Part shown: positions 1-9,530 of the stretch, in pieces
How positions within the stretch are numbered: position 1 is the stretch's first letter
Layout of the letters: each line of letters begins with the position of its first letter
Made by a program: the position numbers and the translations under genes
Notes under the pieces: model-generated
What the model was told of the DNA's origin: nothing
Databases searched by the model: none
The model's input: the letters and a program-made list of their open reading frames with translations, nothing else
NCBI GenBank assembly: GCA_031272085.1
Contig: JAISUN010000042.1
Location: forward strand, 1 to 36,375
Length of the DNA: 36,375 bases
DNA from: Dysgonamonadaceae bacterium
GTDB lineage: Bacteria; Bacteroidota; Bacteroidia; Bacteroidales; Azobacteroidaceae
Direction of reading: 5' to 3'

Positions 1-167
1 TCAAAGATATAATATGCTTTCCCGTCAGATACTTCTGTTTTTAGATATTTCATATCATACGATTTTCGTATTTCGTTTATCCAGAAGTCGTTAATAAAAT
101 CTTTGTACGAAGTTTTCAAACCGTGTGCCAAATCAAAGCCATTGCCGATAAGTATTATTCTGTTCAT
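1..167 (-). CDS. AbiH-like protein, N-terminal part only (runs off the window)
   Basis: Reading left from an ATG at 167, the frame is open to the window edge and gives 55 residues. It begins MNRIILIGNGFDLAHGLKTS and continues with YKDFINDFW. A hydrophobic strand followed by GNGFDLAHGLKTSY is the characteristic opening of the AbiH family, named after a lactococcal phage abortive-infection protein and common in Bacteroidetes. The biochemical activity of the family is not well defined. The gene starts 26 bp after the stop of the FGE-fold gene and shares its strand, so the two are probably cotranscribed from the promoter near 1265. Only the N-terminus is visible, so completeness cannot be judged. 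Confidence 0.72.
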   Translation of the reverse strand, partial: MNRIILIGNGFDLAHGLKTSYKDFINDFWINEIRKSYDMKYLKTEVSDGKAYYIF

Positions 168-193
168 AATATGTTTATTTTTAGTTGTATTAA

Positions 194-1177
194 TTAATTT
201 GAACTGAGAGCCAAGCGGAAACCGAGGTCGTTGAGCCTGATGTCGGGACGGAAGTAGATACGATACGAGACACGCACGTAGTACCACGCAATGTTGTACC
301 AACTACCGCCACGGAGAACGCGGTTAGAGCCGGTAGACGCACCGCGAGGATTCGTCTGCGAATCGCTACTGTAATCACCATACCAATCGCTGCACCACTC
401 CCAAACATTGCCGCTCATATCATAAATGCCCAATTCGTTTGCCTGTTTTGTGCCAACGGGATGAGTTTTTCTGTCCGAATTAGCGTTGCACCACGCCACG
501 TTGTCGTCTGTATTGCTGCCGCTGTATTTGTAATCACGTGATTGATTTCCTCCGCGCGCCGCAAATTCCCATTCCGCCTCGGTTGGCAGGCGGTAATTTT
601 TGCCTGTTTTTTGATTCAGTTTTCGGATAAAATCCTGTACATCATTCCAACTAACCTGCTCGACAGGCAAATTATCGCCTACAAAGAAAGACGGATTATT
701 GCCCATCACCGCCTTCCATTGCGCCTGCGTAACAGGATATTTACCAATAAAATAGTCAGAAAGCGTTACCTTGTGCACAGGGCTTTCGCTATTCCATTTG
801 TTATCCTGAGCATCTGCGTCATAATTTGGAGCATTGGGGTCTGTTTTTTGCGCGCCCATCAAAAAAGTACCGCCTTCGACTGCAATCATTTCGATGCCGA
901 CGCTGCTGCTGCGATACTCGCTTTGCACCACTTCGCGTCCGTCGATTTCGCCTTTCACTTCATCGCCAAAGACGGTGCGATTGCTTTGCTGTTCGGGAGT
1001 TTTCGGCAAAACGATGCGCGTTTTGTTGCCGTCTTTTTGCTCTGTGTAGAGTTGCGTTTCGCCTTTCGGATTCGACGCTTCCGTCGGGCGCTGTCCGTCG
1101 CGGCAGTAAGGGCAGGAAGCAAGTTCTTCCTTGTAGTAATGCCCGTTTTCGCATTTTGTAAAGCCTTTCATTTCCAT
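194..1177 (-). CDS. Zinc-ribbon plus FGE/SUMF1-fold protein; candidate DGR variable protein
   Basis: 327 residues with no signal peptide, so probably cytoplasmic. The N-terminus carries a zinc-ribbon-like motif (C9, H13, then CPYC at 22-25). A polar linker of about 65 residues follows, then an FGE-sulfatase/C-type-lectin-fold domain from about residue 98 to the end. Family landmarks are EGGTFLMG near 101, YRLPTEAEWEFAARGG, GNVWEWCSDW and RVLRGGSW ending at 293. The paired cysteines that activate true formylglycine-generating enzymes after RGGS are absent; residues 294-318 are instead rich in Y, I, F, L, N and D. Nearly all of those codons end in C, the pattern expected of a DGR variable region. 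No reverse transcriptase or template repeat lies in the window. The first ATG (1177) is taken; M3 is an alternative. A -7 box sits about 88 bp upstream. Probably a ligand-binding rather than catalytic protein. Confidence 0.85.
   Translation of the reverse strand: MEMKGFTKCENGHYYKEELASCPYCRDGQRPTEASNPKGETQLYTEQKDGNKTRIVLPKTPEQQSNRTVFGDEVKGEIDGREVVQSEYRSSSVGIEMIAVEGGTFLMGAQKTDPNAPNYDADAQDNKWNSESPVHKVTLSDYFIGKYPVTQAQWKAVMGNNPSFFVGDNLPVEQVSWNDVQDFIRKLNQKTGKNYRLPTEAEWEFAARGGNQSRDYKYSGSNTDDNVAWCNANSDRKTHPVGTKQANELGIYDMSGNVWEWCSDWYGDYSSDSQTNPRGASTGSNRVLRGGSWYNIAWYYVRVSYRIYFRPDIRLNDLGFRLALSSN
200..310 (-). other. Putative DGR-type variable region at the 3' end of the FGE-fold gene
   Basis: Between the conserved RGGSW (residues 289-293) and GFRLA (319-323), thirteen codons sit where related Bacteroidetes proteins usually carry Asn. 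They are TAC four times, AAC, ATC and CTC twice each, and TTC, GAC and ATT once each. Twelve of the thirteen keep C in the third position while the first two bases vary, which is what adenine-directed mutagenesis of AAC template codons produces. The invariant framework codons between them (Arg, Pro-Asp, Gly-Phe-Arg) are unaffected. The core of the variation is 224-298. This is inferred from one copy, since no template is visible here. Confidence 0.5.
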
Positions 1178-1264
1178 TTGTTGTTATATATTTATGTTTA
1201 ATTTCAATTATTTAAAAACAAAAACTTTTCATTGGGTTAACGATAAACTTTTGAAAAACGAAAG

Positions 1265-1272
1265 CAAAGGTA
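1265..1272 (-). promoter_or_regulatory. -7 promoter box for the FGE-fold/AbiH pair
   Basis: The minus strand reads TACCTTTG followed by C, matching the Bacteroidetes TAnnTTTG element. A TTTG at 1292-1289, 16 bp further upstream, may serve as the -33 element, though the spacing is short. Transcription would start near 1258, giving a leader of roughly 80 nt. Confidence 0.5.
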
Positions 1273-1296
1273 GTAATTTTTCTATCCCCAAAAAAT

Positions 1297-2202
1297 TCAA
1301 TCCAAAAACCGTTGCGTAAGCCCCTTGTAGGCGTCAATACGGCGGTCGCGGAGGAAAGGCCACCAGCGGCGGACGCCTTCCGAACGGCGGAGGTTTATGT
1401 CCACAACCAGATTTTCTTCCCTGTCGGGCAAGGCCTGCGCGAGGATTTCGCCTTGCGGCCCGGCAACAAAACTGCCGCCCCAAAACGAGATTCCTCCGGT
1501 CTGTCCCGACGGGTCGTTTTCGTAGCCGACGCGGTTAACGGAAATTACCGGCAAGCCGTTGTAAACCGCGTGTCCGCGCTGCGCAAGCGTCCAGGCCGTT
1601 TTCTGGCGTTCCTTTTCTTCGGCCGCGTCAGACGATTCCCAGCCTATGGCGGTGGGATAAATCAGCAAATCGGCTCCGGCAAGCGCCATCAGGCGGGCGG
1701 CTTCGGGATACCACTGGTCCCAGCAAACCAGAACGCCCAGATTGCCGAGCGAAGTTTTTATGGGTTGAAATCCCAAATCGCCGGGCGTAAAATAAAATTT
1801 TTCGTAGTAGGCTGGGTCGTCGGGAATGTGCATTTTACGGTACTTTCCGGCAATAGAACCGTCGGATTCGAGGACTACGGCCGTATTGTGGTAAAGTCCG
1901 GCGGCGCGGCGTTCAAACAGCGACAGCACGAGGACTACGCCCAAATCGCGGGCAATCGCGCCAAAATAGGCGGTCGAAGGCCCCGGAATTGTTTCTGCAA
2001 GGTCGAAATTTTCGGGATTTTCGGTTTGACAGAAATACGGCGAATTGTGAAGTTCCTGTAAGACAACAAGTTGTGCGCCTTTTCCGGCACAATCATAAAT
2101 ATTGGTTTTGAGTTTTTTGAGATTCAAATCAAGGCCGTTCCCGCAAGTTTGCTGCACGAGGCCGACCTTGATTGACGAATATTTTTTTGAATTTTCCGGC
2201 AT
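1297..2202 (-). CDS. aguB: N-carbamoylputrescine amidase (carbon-nitrogen hydrolase)
   Basis: 301 residues, the usual length for the AguB/nitrilase-like amidases. It is predicted to hydrolyse N-carbamoylputrescine to putrescine, CO2 and ammonia in the cytoplasm. The nitrilase-superfamily triad is visible: E50 in VVLQELHNSPYF, K123 in KYRKMHIPDDP and C159 in GVLVCWDQWYPEAARL. The GFQPIKTSLGNLGVLVCWDQ stretch is typical of the N-carbamoylputrescine amidase branch. It lies 9 bp downstream of the outer-membrane protein gene, so those two are cotranscribed, and agmatine deiminase, the preceding step of the pathway, is the next gene upstream. Together they give the agmatine-to-putrescine route. No signal peptide. 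The start at 2202 is the first ATG and fits the family N-terminus (KVGLVQ strand). Confidence 0.92.
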   Translation of the reverse strand: MPENSKKYSSIKVGLVQQTCGNGLDLNLKKLKTNIYDCAGKGAQLVVLQELHNSPYFCQTENPENFDLAETIPGPSTAYFGAIARDLGVVLVLSLFERRAAGLYHNTAVVLESDGSIAGKYRKMHIPDDPAYYEKFYFTPGDLGFQPIKTSLGNLGVLVCWDQWYPEAARLMALAGADLLIYPTAIGWESSDAAEEKERQKTAWTLAQRGHAVYNGLPVISVNRVGYENDPSGQTGGISFWGGSFVAGPQGEILAQALPDREENLVVDINLRRSEGVRRWWPFLRDRRIDAYKGLTQRFLD

Positions 2203-2211
2203 TTTATTTAA

Positions 2212-3357
2212 TTAGAATGAAAAACCTGCTCTGATTGAAAGCGCCCCCGTCCAGTAATTGAGATGGCTTTGCTGTTGAGTTTCGTAGCCCAAACCGGCGT
2301 GAACTCCGTATTTGCCTATCATAAAAGTTACTCCGAGCGAAGGACTTGCGTACATTCCCAAGGCTTTAAGATTGTCTGTTGCATCGAAAGAATATCCGAT
2401 TTGCGCGGCAATGTAGGGCGAAATTTTTGCGTTTAAAATATTATATCTTAAATCGGCGAAAAGCGGCGCTACAACATCGTCGCCATAATCCCGCCGCCGG
2501 TCGTCTTTCTGGTTGTAATAATAATCCAGACCAATGCCGAGGCCTGCGGAAAAATGCGGATTTATCTGATAGCCGTTGATTACGTGAATGTCAATCCGGT
2601 CGAGGCCGTATTTGCCGATTCCGAATGCGGGGCCGGCTTCGACAAGAAATTTGTAACCCGGCAGCAATCCGCCGTCGCTTGTCGTTTTGAAAGTAGTTTT
2701 CTTCCCGCTGCGGGCGTAGTTTTGACGATGCGAACCCGACCTGCGGTATTCTTTTGTGATGCGGGTAATTTCGGTCGATTGTATCGAAAATACGCTGCCG
2801 TCGGAGGTTTCTACCTTGTAAGTTTTATTCGGAGTTTGTTCGATGATTTTTCCACGAATCACGCTGCCGTTTTTCAGGCGGAAAACATCCTGATAGTCGC
2901 CTGTTTCGGCTTCTATTCTACGCTCCGTCAGTTCGGCCTTGCGTTTTTCGGCGTCGGCCCTACGCTGCTCGGCGTCTTTTTCGCGGAGTTCTGCCTCTGC
3001 TTTTCGTTGTTCGGCGCGTTCTTTTCGGACTTGTTCGGCATTTTCGCGGCGGGTTTCAGCCTCAACGCGGGCTTTGCTTACCTCGGGAGCGGGTGCGCCG
3101 TTGAATGTTTCAACACGTCCGTCTTTATATACAATGCTCGTAATCGCGTCTTTATAAGCGAAATACTCTTTTCCGGAAGGCTCGCTGAAAAGCCGGTATT
3201 TCACGACCGATGGAGTAATTTCGGTAACAGTAGCCTCGACTTTCGTCCCCTTTTTGAAGGAAATAATATCCTGTGAAAAGCCTGAAAGCGGGATGCACAA
3301 CAGCGCAGCAATAATTATGCTTCGCAAATTCAGTTTTAATGTCTTGTTAGAGTTCAT
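2212..3357 (-). CDS. Exported outer-membrane barrel protein with two SH3-like repeats and a charged coiled coil
   Basis: 381 residues, no named family recognised. A signal peptide ends near SGFSQ (about residue 29). Residues 30-87 and 152-205 look like two copies of one small beta domain: each has a D-x-[IF]-x-[FL]-K-[KN]-G start, a [TI]-E-x-TP turn and an I-[TS]-x-I end. Between them (about 92-150) lies a strongly charged heptad-like segment of repeated AE[LKQ]R units, probably a helix or coiled coil. From about 228 to the C-terminal Phe, alternating strands (GPAFGIGKYGLDRIDIH, FSAGLGIGLDYYY, SPYIAAQIGYSF, SIRAGFSF) suggest an eight-stranded barrel. The gene has its own -7 box and runs directly into aguB. 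Its place between the two agmatine genes may be coincidental or may mark a porin-like partner. Confidence 0.78.
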   Translation of the reverse strand: MNSNKTLKLNLRSIIIAALLCIPLSGFSQDIISFKKGTKVEATVTEITPSVVKYRLFSEPSGKEYFAYKDAITSIVYKDGRVETFNGAPAPEVSKARVEAETRRENAEQVRKERAEQRKAEAELREKDAEQRRADAEKRKAELTERRIEAETGDYQDVFRLKNGSVIRGKIIEQTPNKTYKVETSDGSVFSIQSTEITRITKEYRRSGSHRQNYARSGKKTTFKTTSDGGLLPGYKFLVEAGPAFGIGKYGLDRIDIHVINGYQINPHFSAGLGIGLDYYYNQKDDRRRDYGDDVVAPLFADLRYNILNAKISPYIAAQIGYSFDATDNLKALGMYASPSLGVTFMIGKYGVHAGLGYETQQQSHLNYWTGALSIRAGFSF

Positions 3358-3379
3358 ACGAAATATTCTAATTATGTTG

Positions 3380-3387
3380 CAAAGATA
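3380..3387 (-). promoter_or_regulatory. -7 promoter box for the barrel protein-aguB unit
   Basis: The minus strand reads TATCTTTG followed by C, an exact TAnnTTTG match 22 bp before the ATG at 3357. It lies in the 80-bp gap after agmatine deiminase, so this gene and aguB have a promoter separate from aguA. No clear -33 element is seen in the T-rich stretch upstream. Confidence 0.55.
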
Positions 3388-3437
3388 CGTAAATTTATTG
3401 TTTTTTTTTCTTTTTTAGTTAATTTTTTATGCAAACC

Positions 3438-4463
3438 CTACAAAACGCCCGTCGGGAACTGCATCGTAACGCAGTGCAGGCTTCCGTGCTGACGGATTAG
3501 CGACAAACAGTTTACGGGAATAATTTCCCTGTCGGGAAATGCTGATTGCAAGCGGTTTTTAGCGATTTCATCCAATGGCGAACCGTAGGCCGGCGTCAAA
3601 ACTGCTCCGTTGATTATGAGAAAGTTGGCGTAAGTAGCCGGAAGCCGCTCGCCGCCGTCGTAAACGGCCTCGGCCATCGGAAGCGGGACGAGGCGGTAAG
3701 GTTGTCCTTCGGCAGTGCGGAATGTCAGGATTTCCTTTTCCATTGCGGCAAGTTCGGCAAAATGCTCGTCGTTTTCGTCTTCGCACTTCACGTAAGCAAT
3801 GGTTTTTGCATCGCAAAACCGCGCCAGAGTATCGATATGGCTGTCGGTGTCGTCGCCCGCAAGATAGCCGTTTTCGAGCCACAAAACCCGTTTAAGGTTG
3901 AAAATCAATTTCAGGTAATCTTCTATTTCGGAGCGGGATTTAAAATCGTTGCGGTTTGGCGAGAGCAGGCAGCGGCTCGTGGTCAGCAGGGTTCCCTGTC
4001 CGTCGGATTCTATGCTTCCGCCTTCCAAAACCACGTGCAGCATACTGTGGAAGCGGACTTCGGAATGGAAAGCGCCGCTGTCGAACAACAGTCGAGAAAT
4101 CCGGTTGTCGTGGTTGGCGGCAAATTTCAAGCCCCAGCCGTTAAAAGTGAAATCGAGAAGTTGCGGGGCGCCGCCGACAATTACCGTAATCGGAGCGTGG
4201 TCGCGTGCCCAGGTATCGTTCGAGGGGATTTCGCGGAAAGTAATTTTTGAAAAATCTTCGCCTTTCAGCGATTTTTTCACGTCTTCGGCCGAACAGCAAA
4301 CGACAAGCAGTTTTTCAAACCTCAAAATTTGCCGCGCTATTTCGGCAAAACAGGCTGTAACCTCGTCTAAATACGGCTTCCAGTCGGTGTTTTCGTGAGG
4401 CCAAGTCAGCATTACTCCGCTTTGAGGCTCCCATTCGGCAGGCAGTTTTATTTCCATTGACAT
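3438..4463 (-). CDS. aguA: Agmatine deiminase
   Basis: 341 residues, full length for the PAD_porph family of guanidine-modifying enzymes. It hydrolyses agmatine to N-carbamoylputrescine and ammonia in the cytoplasm, feeding the aguB product. Visible landmarks are WEPQSGVMLTWPHENTDW at the N-terminus, NDTWARDHAPI, the substrate-binding GGSIESDGQG, a HIDTLARF histidine motif and the catalytic cysteine C331 in GSLHCVTMQFP. The annotated start gives MSMEIK; the second Met (4457) is equally possible. A -7 box lies 15 bp upstream of the first ATG, giving a very short leader. The promoter is divergent from that of the CDF transporter, with the two boxes only about 22 bp apart. Confidence 0.95.
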   Translation of the reverse strand: MSMEIKLPAEWEPQSGVMLTWPHENTDWKPYLDEVTACFAEIARQILRFEKLLVVCCSAEDVKKSLKGEDFSKITFREIPSNDTWARDHAPITVIVGGAPQLLDFTFNGWGLKFAANHDNRISRLLFDSGAFHSEVRFHSMLHVVLEGGSIESDGQGTLLTTSRCLLSPNRNDFKSRSEIEDYLKLIFNLKRVLWLENGYLAGDDTDSHIDTLARFCDAKTIAYVKCEDENDEHFAELAAMEKEILTFRTAEGQPYRLVPLPMAEAVYDGGERLPATYANFLIINGAVLTPAYGSPLDEIAKNRLQSAFPDREIIPVNCLSLIRQHGSLHCVTMQFPTGVL

Positions 4464-4477
4464 AAAAATTTTTTGTG

Positions 4478-4485
4478 CAAAATTA
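4478..4485 (-). promoter_or_regulatory. -7 promoter box for aguA
   Basis: The minus strand reads TAATTTTG followed by C. Its downstream edge is 14 bp from the ATG at 4463, so the predicted leader is under about 10 nt. If the message is that short, the second Met at 4457 may be the used start. Confidence 0.5.
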
Positions 4486-4507
4486 CTCGAAATTTTAAAA
4501 TAACGTG

Positions 4508-4515
4508 TAACTTTG
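4508..4515 (+). promoter_or_regulatory. -7 promoter box for the CDF transporter
   Basis: TAACTTTG followed by C is an exact TAnnTTTG match. The ATG at 4524 begins eight bases after the box, so the message would be leaderless or nearly so. This box rules out the longer reading frame that begins upstream of it. Confidence 0.55.
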
Positions 4516-4523
4516 CAGTTATT

Positions 4524-5447
4524 ATGACTGAAAACCGTATAAAAATAATGCTGCGCACGTCCCGAATCAGCGTTTTGGGAAATGCAGTTCTTTCTCTGCT
4601 TAAAATAGTTGTGGGAATCGTGTCGGGCAGCCTCGCCGTTTTGAGCGACGGTCTGGATTCGGCTTCCGATGTGGTAACTTCGCTGGTAATAATGTTCACA
4701 ACGCCGATTATCAGCCGTCCGCCGAACTCAAAATATGCCTACGGGCGCGAAAAAGCCGAAAATATCGCCTCTACCCTGCTCTCGTTCGTGATTTTCTTTA
4801 TGGGCTGGCAAATGCTGATTGCCGCCGTCGGGAAAATTTACCGGCAGGAAGCGACCGAACTGCCTTCGGCTATTGCAATCTGGGCAACTGTCGTTTCGAT
4901 AATCGGAAAACTGCTGCTGGCGTGGTATCAGTTCCGGCAGGGCAAACGCGCCGAATCGTCGATGCTGACCGCAAATGCTGTGAATATGCGCAACGATGTG
5001 ATAATTTCCGCCGGAGTTCTGCTCGGACTTGGATTTACGTTTATCTTGGATATTCCCATTTTAGACCCGATAATTGCCTTATTAATAAGTATTTACATAA
5101 TTTACTCCGCAATCGGGATTTTTCGGGACGCCAACCTTGTTTTGCTCGATGGAATGTCCGATACGTCTGTGTATCAGAAGATTATTGCCGCAGCCGAAAG
5201 CATTCCGGGGGCTTATAATCCGCATCGAATCAGGTCGAGCCGCGTTGGGAACAATTACAATATCGTGCTTGACATCGAGGTCGATGGTTCGCTTCCGCTT
5301 GCCGATGCTCATCAGATAGCCCAGCAGGTCGAGGACAGCATAAAGCGTTCAGTAGAAAATGTTTACGATATAGTTGTCCACGTCGAACCCCGCGGCTGCG
5401 AACATATTGAAGAAAAATTCGGCGTCAGCAAGGATGACCGCTTGTAG
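4524..5447 (+). CDS. Cation diffusion facilitator (CDF) family metal exporter
   Basis: 307 residues from the ATG at 4524. It is an inner-membrane divalent cation/proton antiporter, probably exporting Zn, Fe, Co or Mn. Six hydrophobic segments are seen between about residues 10 and 200. The family's TM2 metal motif appears as LSDGLDSASD, and the TM5 counterpart as NMRNDVIIS. YGREKAENIAS after TM2 and the ILDPIIALLIS TM6 segment are also typical. The C-terminal cytoplasmic ferredoxin-like domain (about 205-295) is complete, with HRIRSSRVGNNYNIVLDIEVDG and the histidine-containing ends IVVHVEP and CEHIEEKFG. The frame can be extended 51 bp upstream, but that stretch contains the promoter. The metal specificity cannot be read with confidence. 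Confidence 0.88.
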   Translation: MTENRIKIMLRTSRISVLGNAVLSLLKIVVGIVSGSLAVLSDGLDSASDVVTSLVIMFTTPIISRPPNSKYAYGREKAENIASTLLSFVIFFMGWQMLIAAVGKIYRQEATELPSAIAIWATVVSIIGKLLLAWYQFRQGKRAESSMLTANAVNMRNDVIISAGVLLGLGFTFILDIPILDPIIALLISIYIIYSAIGIFRDANLVLLDGMSDTSVYQKIIAAAESIPGAYNPHRIRSSRVGNNYNIVLDIEVDGSLPLADAHQIAQQVEDSIKRSVENVYDIVVHVEPRGCEHIEEKFGVSKDDRL

Positions 5448-5452
5448 CAAAA

Positions 5453-5481
5453 AAGGCGCAAACTTAAATCATTTGCGCCTT
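5453..5481 (-). terminator. Intrinsic terminator at the end of the starch operon
   Basis: A perfect 10-bp inverted repeat (arm AAGGCGCAAA, nine-base loop) is followed on the minus strand by six T residues (5454-5449), the layout of a rho-independent terminator. It lies 18 bp past the susB stop. In the plus direction there is no T run, but the stem may still protect the end of the converging CDF message. Confidence 0.75.
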
Positions 5482-5498
5482 CAAAAACTCAATTCAGT

Positions 5499-7685
<2,187 letters not shown>

Positions 7686-9530
7686 TTATAAAACATCAAG
7701 AATAAGAGTTCCTTTTGCAGGAACAGTAATATTGTGCTGTAAATCAACACTTTGTCCGGTAATCGCATCAACGCCCGACCTTGCCGAGCCGATGACGCCG
7801 CTGTAACGCGCCGTCGGCAAAGTCTGCTCTTTTTGCGAGCCGTTGAGGATTACGAGGACAGTTTTTCCGCTCTCGGCGCGGCGGGCGTAAACGTAGCAGT
7901 TTTTACCCCATTCGGGAGCGTATTGGATTAATTTTCCGTGTTTTACGGCTTCGCTTGTTTGCCGCCAGTGCAAGAGTTTTTTCAGAAAATCGAAGGCTTC
8001 GTTTTCGAGCGCAGTCCTGCCTGTTTTTGTGAAAGCGTTACGGGCGTCGCCCTGCCAGCCGCCGGGGAAATCCTTGCGAAGCAAGCCGTCGCCTTCCTCT
8101 TTCTCGCCGTACATCAATATTTCATCGCCGTAATAGATTTGCGGGATGCCGCGCGTAGTGAGCAGAAATGCCATTGCCTGCCTGAAACGCCGCAAATCGG
8201 TTTCGCCCTTTTTCGGAAAACGGCTCATATCGTGGTTGTCGAGCAGGACAAGGATGTTGTCGGGGTCGGCGTAAAGAAAATCCTGCGCTAAAATTTCCTG
8301 AATTTTCCGAAGGTCGAAATCCTTGTTTTCGTCGGTTGTAAAAGCCTGCTGTACAGCGGAATTTAACGCAAAGTCCATTACCGTTTTCAGATTTGTCTGG
8401 CGGGTATTGATTTTCGAGTTCCGTTGCCACCACGCGAGCGGAGCAGGATTGGAATACCATGTTTCGCCTACGATATTGAAATCGGGATACTCATCCATCA
8501 CTTCTTTGCACCATTCGGTAAGAAAATCGAAGTCGGCATAAGGATGGGTATCGTGGCGGATTCCGTCGATTCGGGCATATTCTATCCACCATATACTGTT
8601 CTGTATCAGATATTTTGACAGAAGGCGGTTGCGCTGGTTCAGGTCGGGCATCGACTCGACAAACCAGCCGTCGGTATATGCGTCAATTTCAGTCTGCGGA
8701 GAGTGGGGGTCGAAAAGGGAATACATACTGCCGGTGGTCATTTTGGGCTTTTGCTGATTATTGAGCCAGTCTGTCGCGGGCAGGTCGTTCATCCACCAGT
8801 GCAGGATTCCGCAATGGTTGAAAACCATATCCATAACCATTTTCATTCCTTTTTCGTGGATTTTGCCGATAAGAGCGCGGTAATCTTCATTTGTCCCGAA
8901 ACGCCTGTCAACAGCGTAAAAATCGGTTATCGCGTATCCGTGGTAGCCCTGATAACCGGCCTGATACATCCGGTTTTCGAGGACGGGATTGAGCCAAACG
9001 GCAGTAATACCAAGGTCTTTGAGATAATTGAGATGCTGCTCTATTCCGGCAAAATCGCCGCCGTGACGGGCATACTGGTCGGCGCGGTTAATGGGTTCGC
9101 CGTCCCACACGTCGTTAGCGGGGTCGCCGTTGGCAAAACGGTCGGGCATAATGAGGTAAAGCACGTCGTCGGTCGAAAATCCCTGCGCTCCTGCGGAATG
9201 TTCGCGCCGACGAAGTTCAAAATCGCGAGAAATTGTTTTTTTTCCTTCGGTAAATTTCAGTTTTATGGTTCCGGCATTTGCTTCCGGCGTAATATCAAGA
9301 TACAGAAACAGATAGTTCGGATTTCCGGTGCGGACTGTTTCTTTCAGATTTACTCCCGGATAGTCGAATTGCAATGTGGAGTTTGCAATTTGAGGTCCGT
9401 AAACCATAATTTGAAGTTCGCAGTTTTTCATTCCCGTCCACCAGAAAGCCGGCTCAATGCGTTGAATTTCAGCGGCGAAGCAGAGCGCGGAAAAGAAAAA
9501 TCCCAAAATTATAAAAACCAATTTCCTCAT
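7686..9530 (-). CDS. susA: Periplasmic GH13 neopullulanase/cyclomaltodextrinase, SusA-like
   Basis: 614 residues, close to the length of SusA. A signal peptide ends near FAAE (about 19) and no lipobox is seen. Residues about 20-108 form the cyclomaltodextrinase-type N-terminal domain (RIEPAFWWTGMKN), and a GH13 barrel follows. The four GH13 regions are intact: MVMDMVFNH, GIRHDTHPY with nucleophile D327, VGETW with acid E356 and LLDNHDMSRF with stabiliser D434. A C-terminal beta domain (from about 535) closes the protein. It should cut imported starch oligosaccharides or pullulan to smaller products for SusB. Its ATG overlaps the TGA of the upstream amylase gene by four bases (ATGA), suggesting translational coupling. 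Confidence 0.92.
   Translation of the reverse strand: MRKLVFIILGFFFSALCFAAEIQRIEPAFWWTGMKNCELQIMVYGPQIANSTLQFDYPGVNLKETVRTGNPNYLFLYLDITPEANAGTIKLKFTEGKKTISRDFELRRREHSAGAQGFSTDDVLYLIMPDRFANGDPANDVWDGEPINRADQYARHGGDFAGIEQHLNYLKDLGITAVWLNPVLENRMYQAGYQGYHGYAITDFYAVDRRFGTNEDYRALIGKIHEKGMKMVMDMVFNHCGILHWWMNDLPATDWLNNQQKPKMTTGSMYSLFDPHSPQTEIDAYTDGWFVESMPDLNQRNRLLSKYLIQNSIWWIEYARIDGIRHDTHPYADFDFLTEWCKEVMDEYPDFNIVGETWYSNPAPLAWWQRNSKINTRQTNLKTVMDFALNSAVQQAFTTDENKDFDLRKIQEILAQDFLYADPDNILVLLDNHDMSRFPKKGETDLRRFRQAMAFLLTTRGIPQIYYGDEILMYGEKEEGDGLLRKDFPGGWQGDARNAFTKTGRTALENEAFDFLKKLLHWRQTSEAVKHGKLIQYAPEWGKNCYVYARRAESGKTVLVILNGSQKEQTLPTARYSGVIGSARSGVDAITGQSVDLQHNITVPAKGTLILDVL

Noticed and set aside
194..1177. 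Annotation as a sulfatase-maturing formylglycine-generating enzyme
   Set aside because: The domain fold fits, but the cysteine pair needed for catalysis after the RGGS motif is missing and no sulfatase gene is nearby.
542..1201. Long plus-strand frame opposite the FGE-fold gene
   Set aside because: It is antisense to a clearly coding frame, and its translation is low-complexity Phe/Arg/Ala-rich with no family features.
1312..2061. 249-codon plus-strand frame opposite aguB
   Set aside because: Shadow of a well-supported enzyme gene with an intact catalytic triad on the other strand.
2554..3276. 240-codon plus-strand frame opposite the barrel protein
   Set aside because: Antisense shadow; the minus-strand gene has a signal peptide, a promoter and coherent domains.
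4473..4523. N-terminal extension of the CDF transporter
   Set aside because: The extension contains the TAACTTTGC promoter box and does not resemble the family N-terminus; the ATG at 4524 is used.
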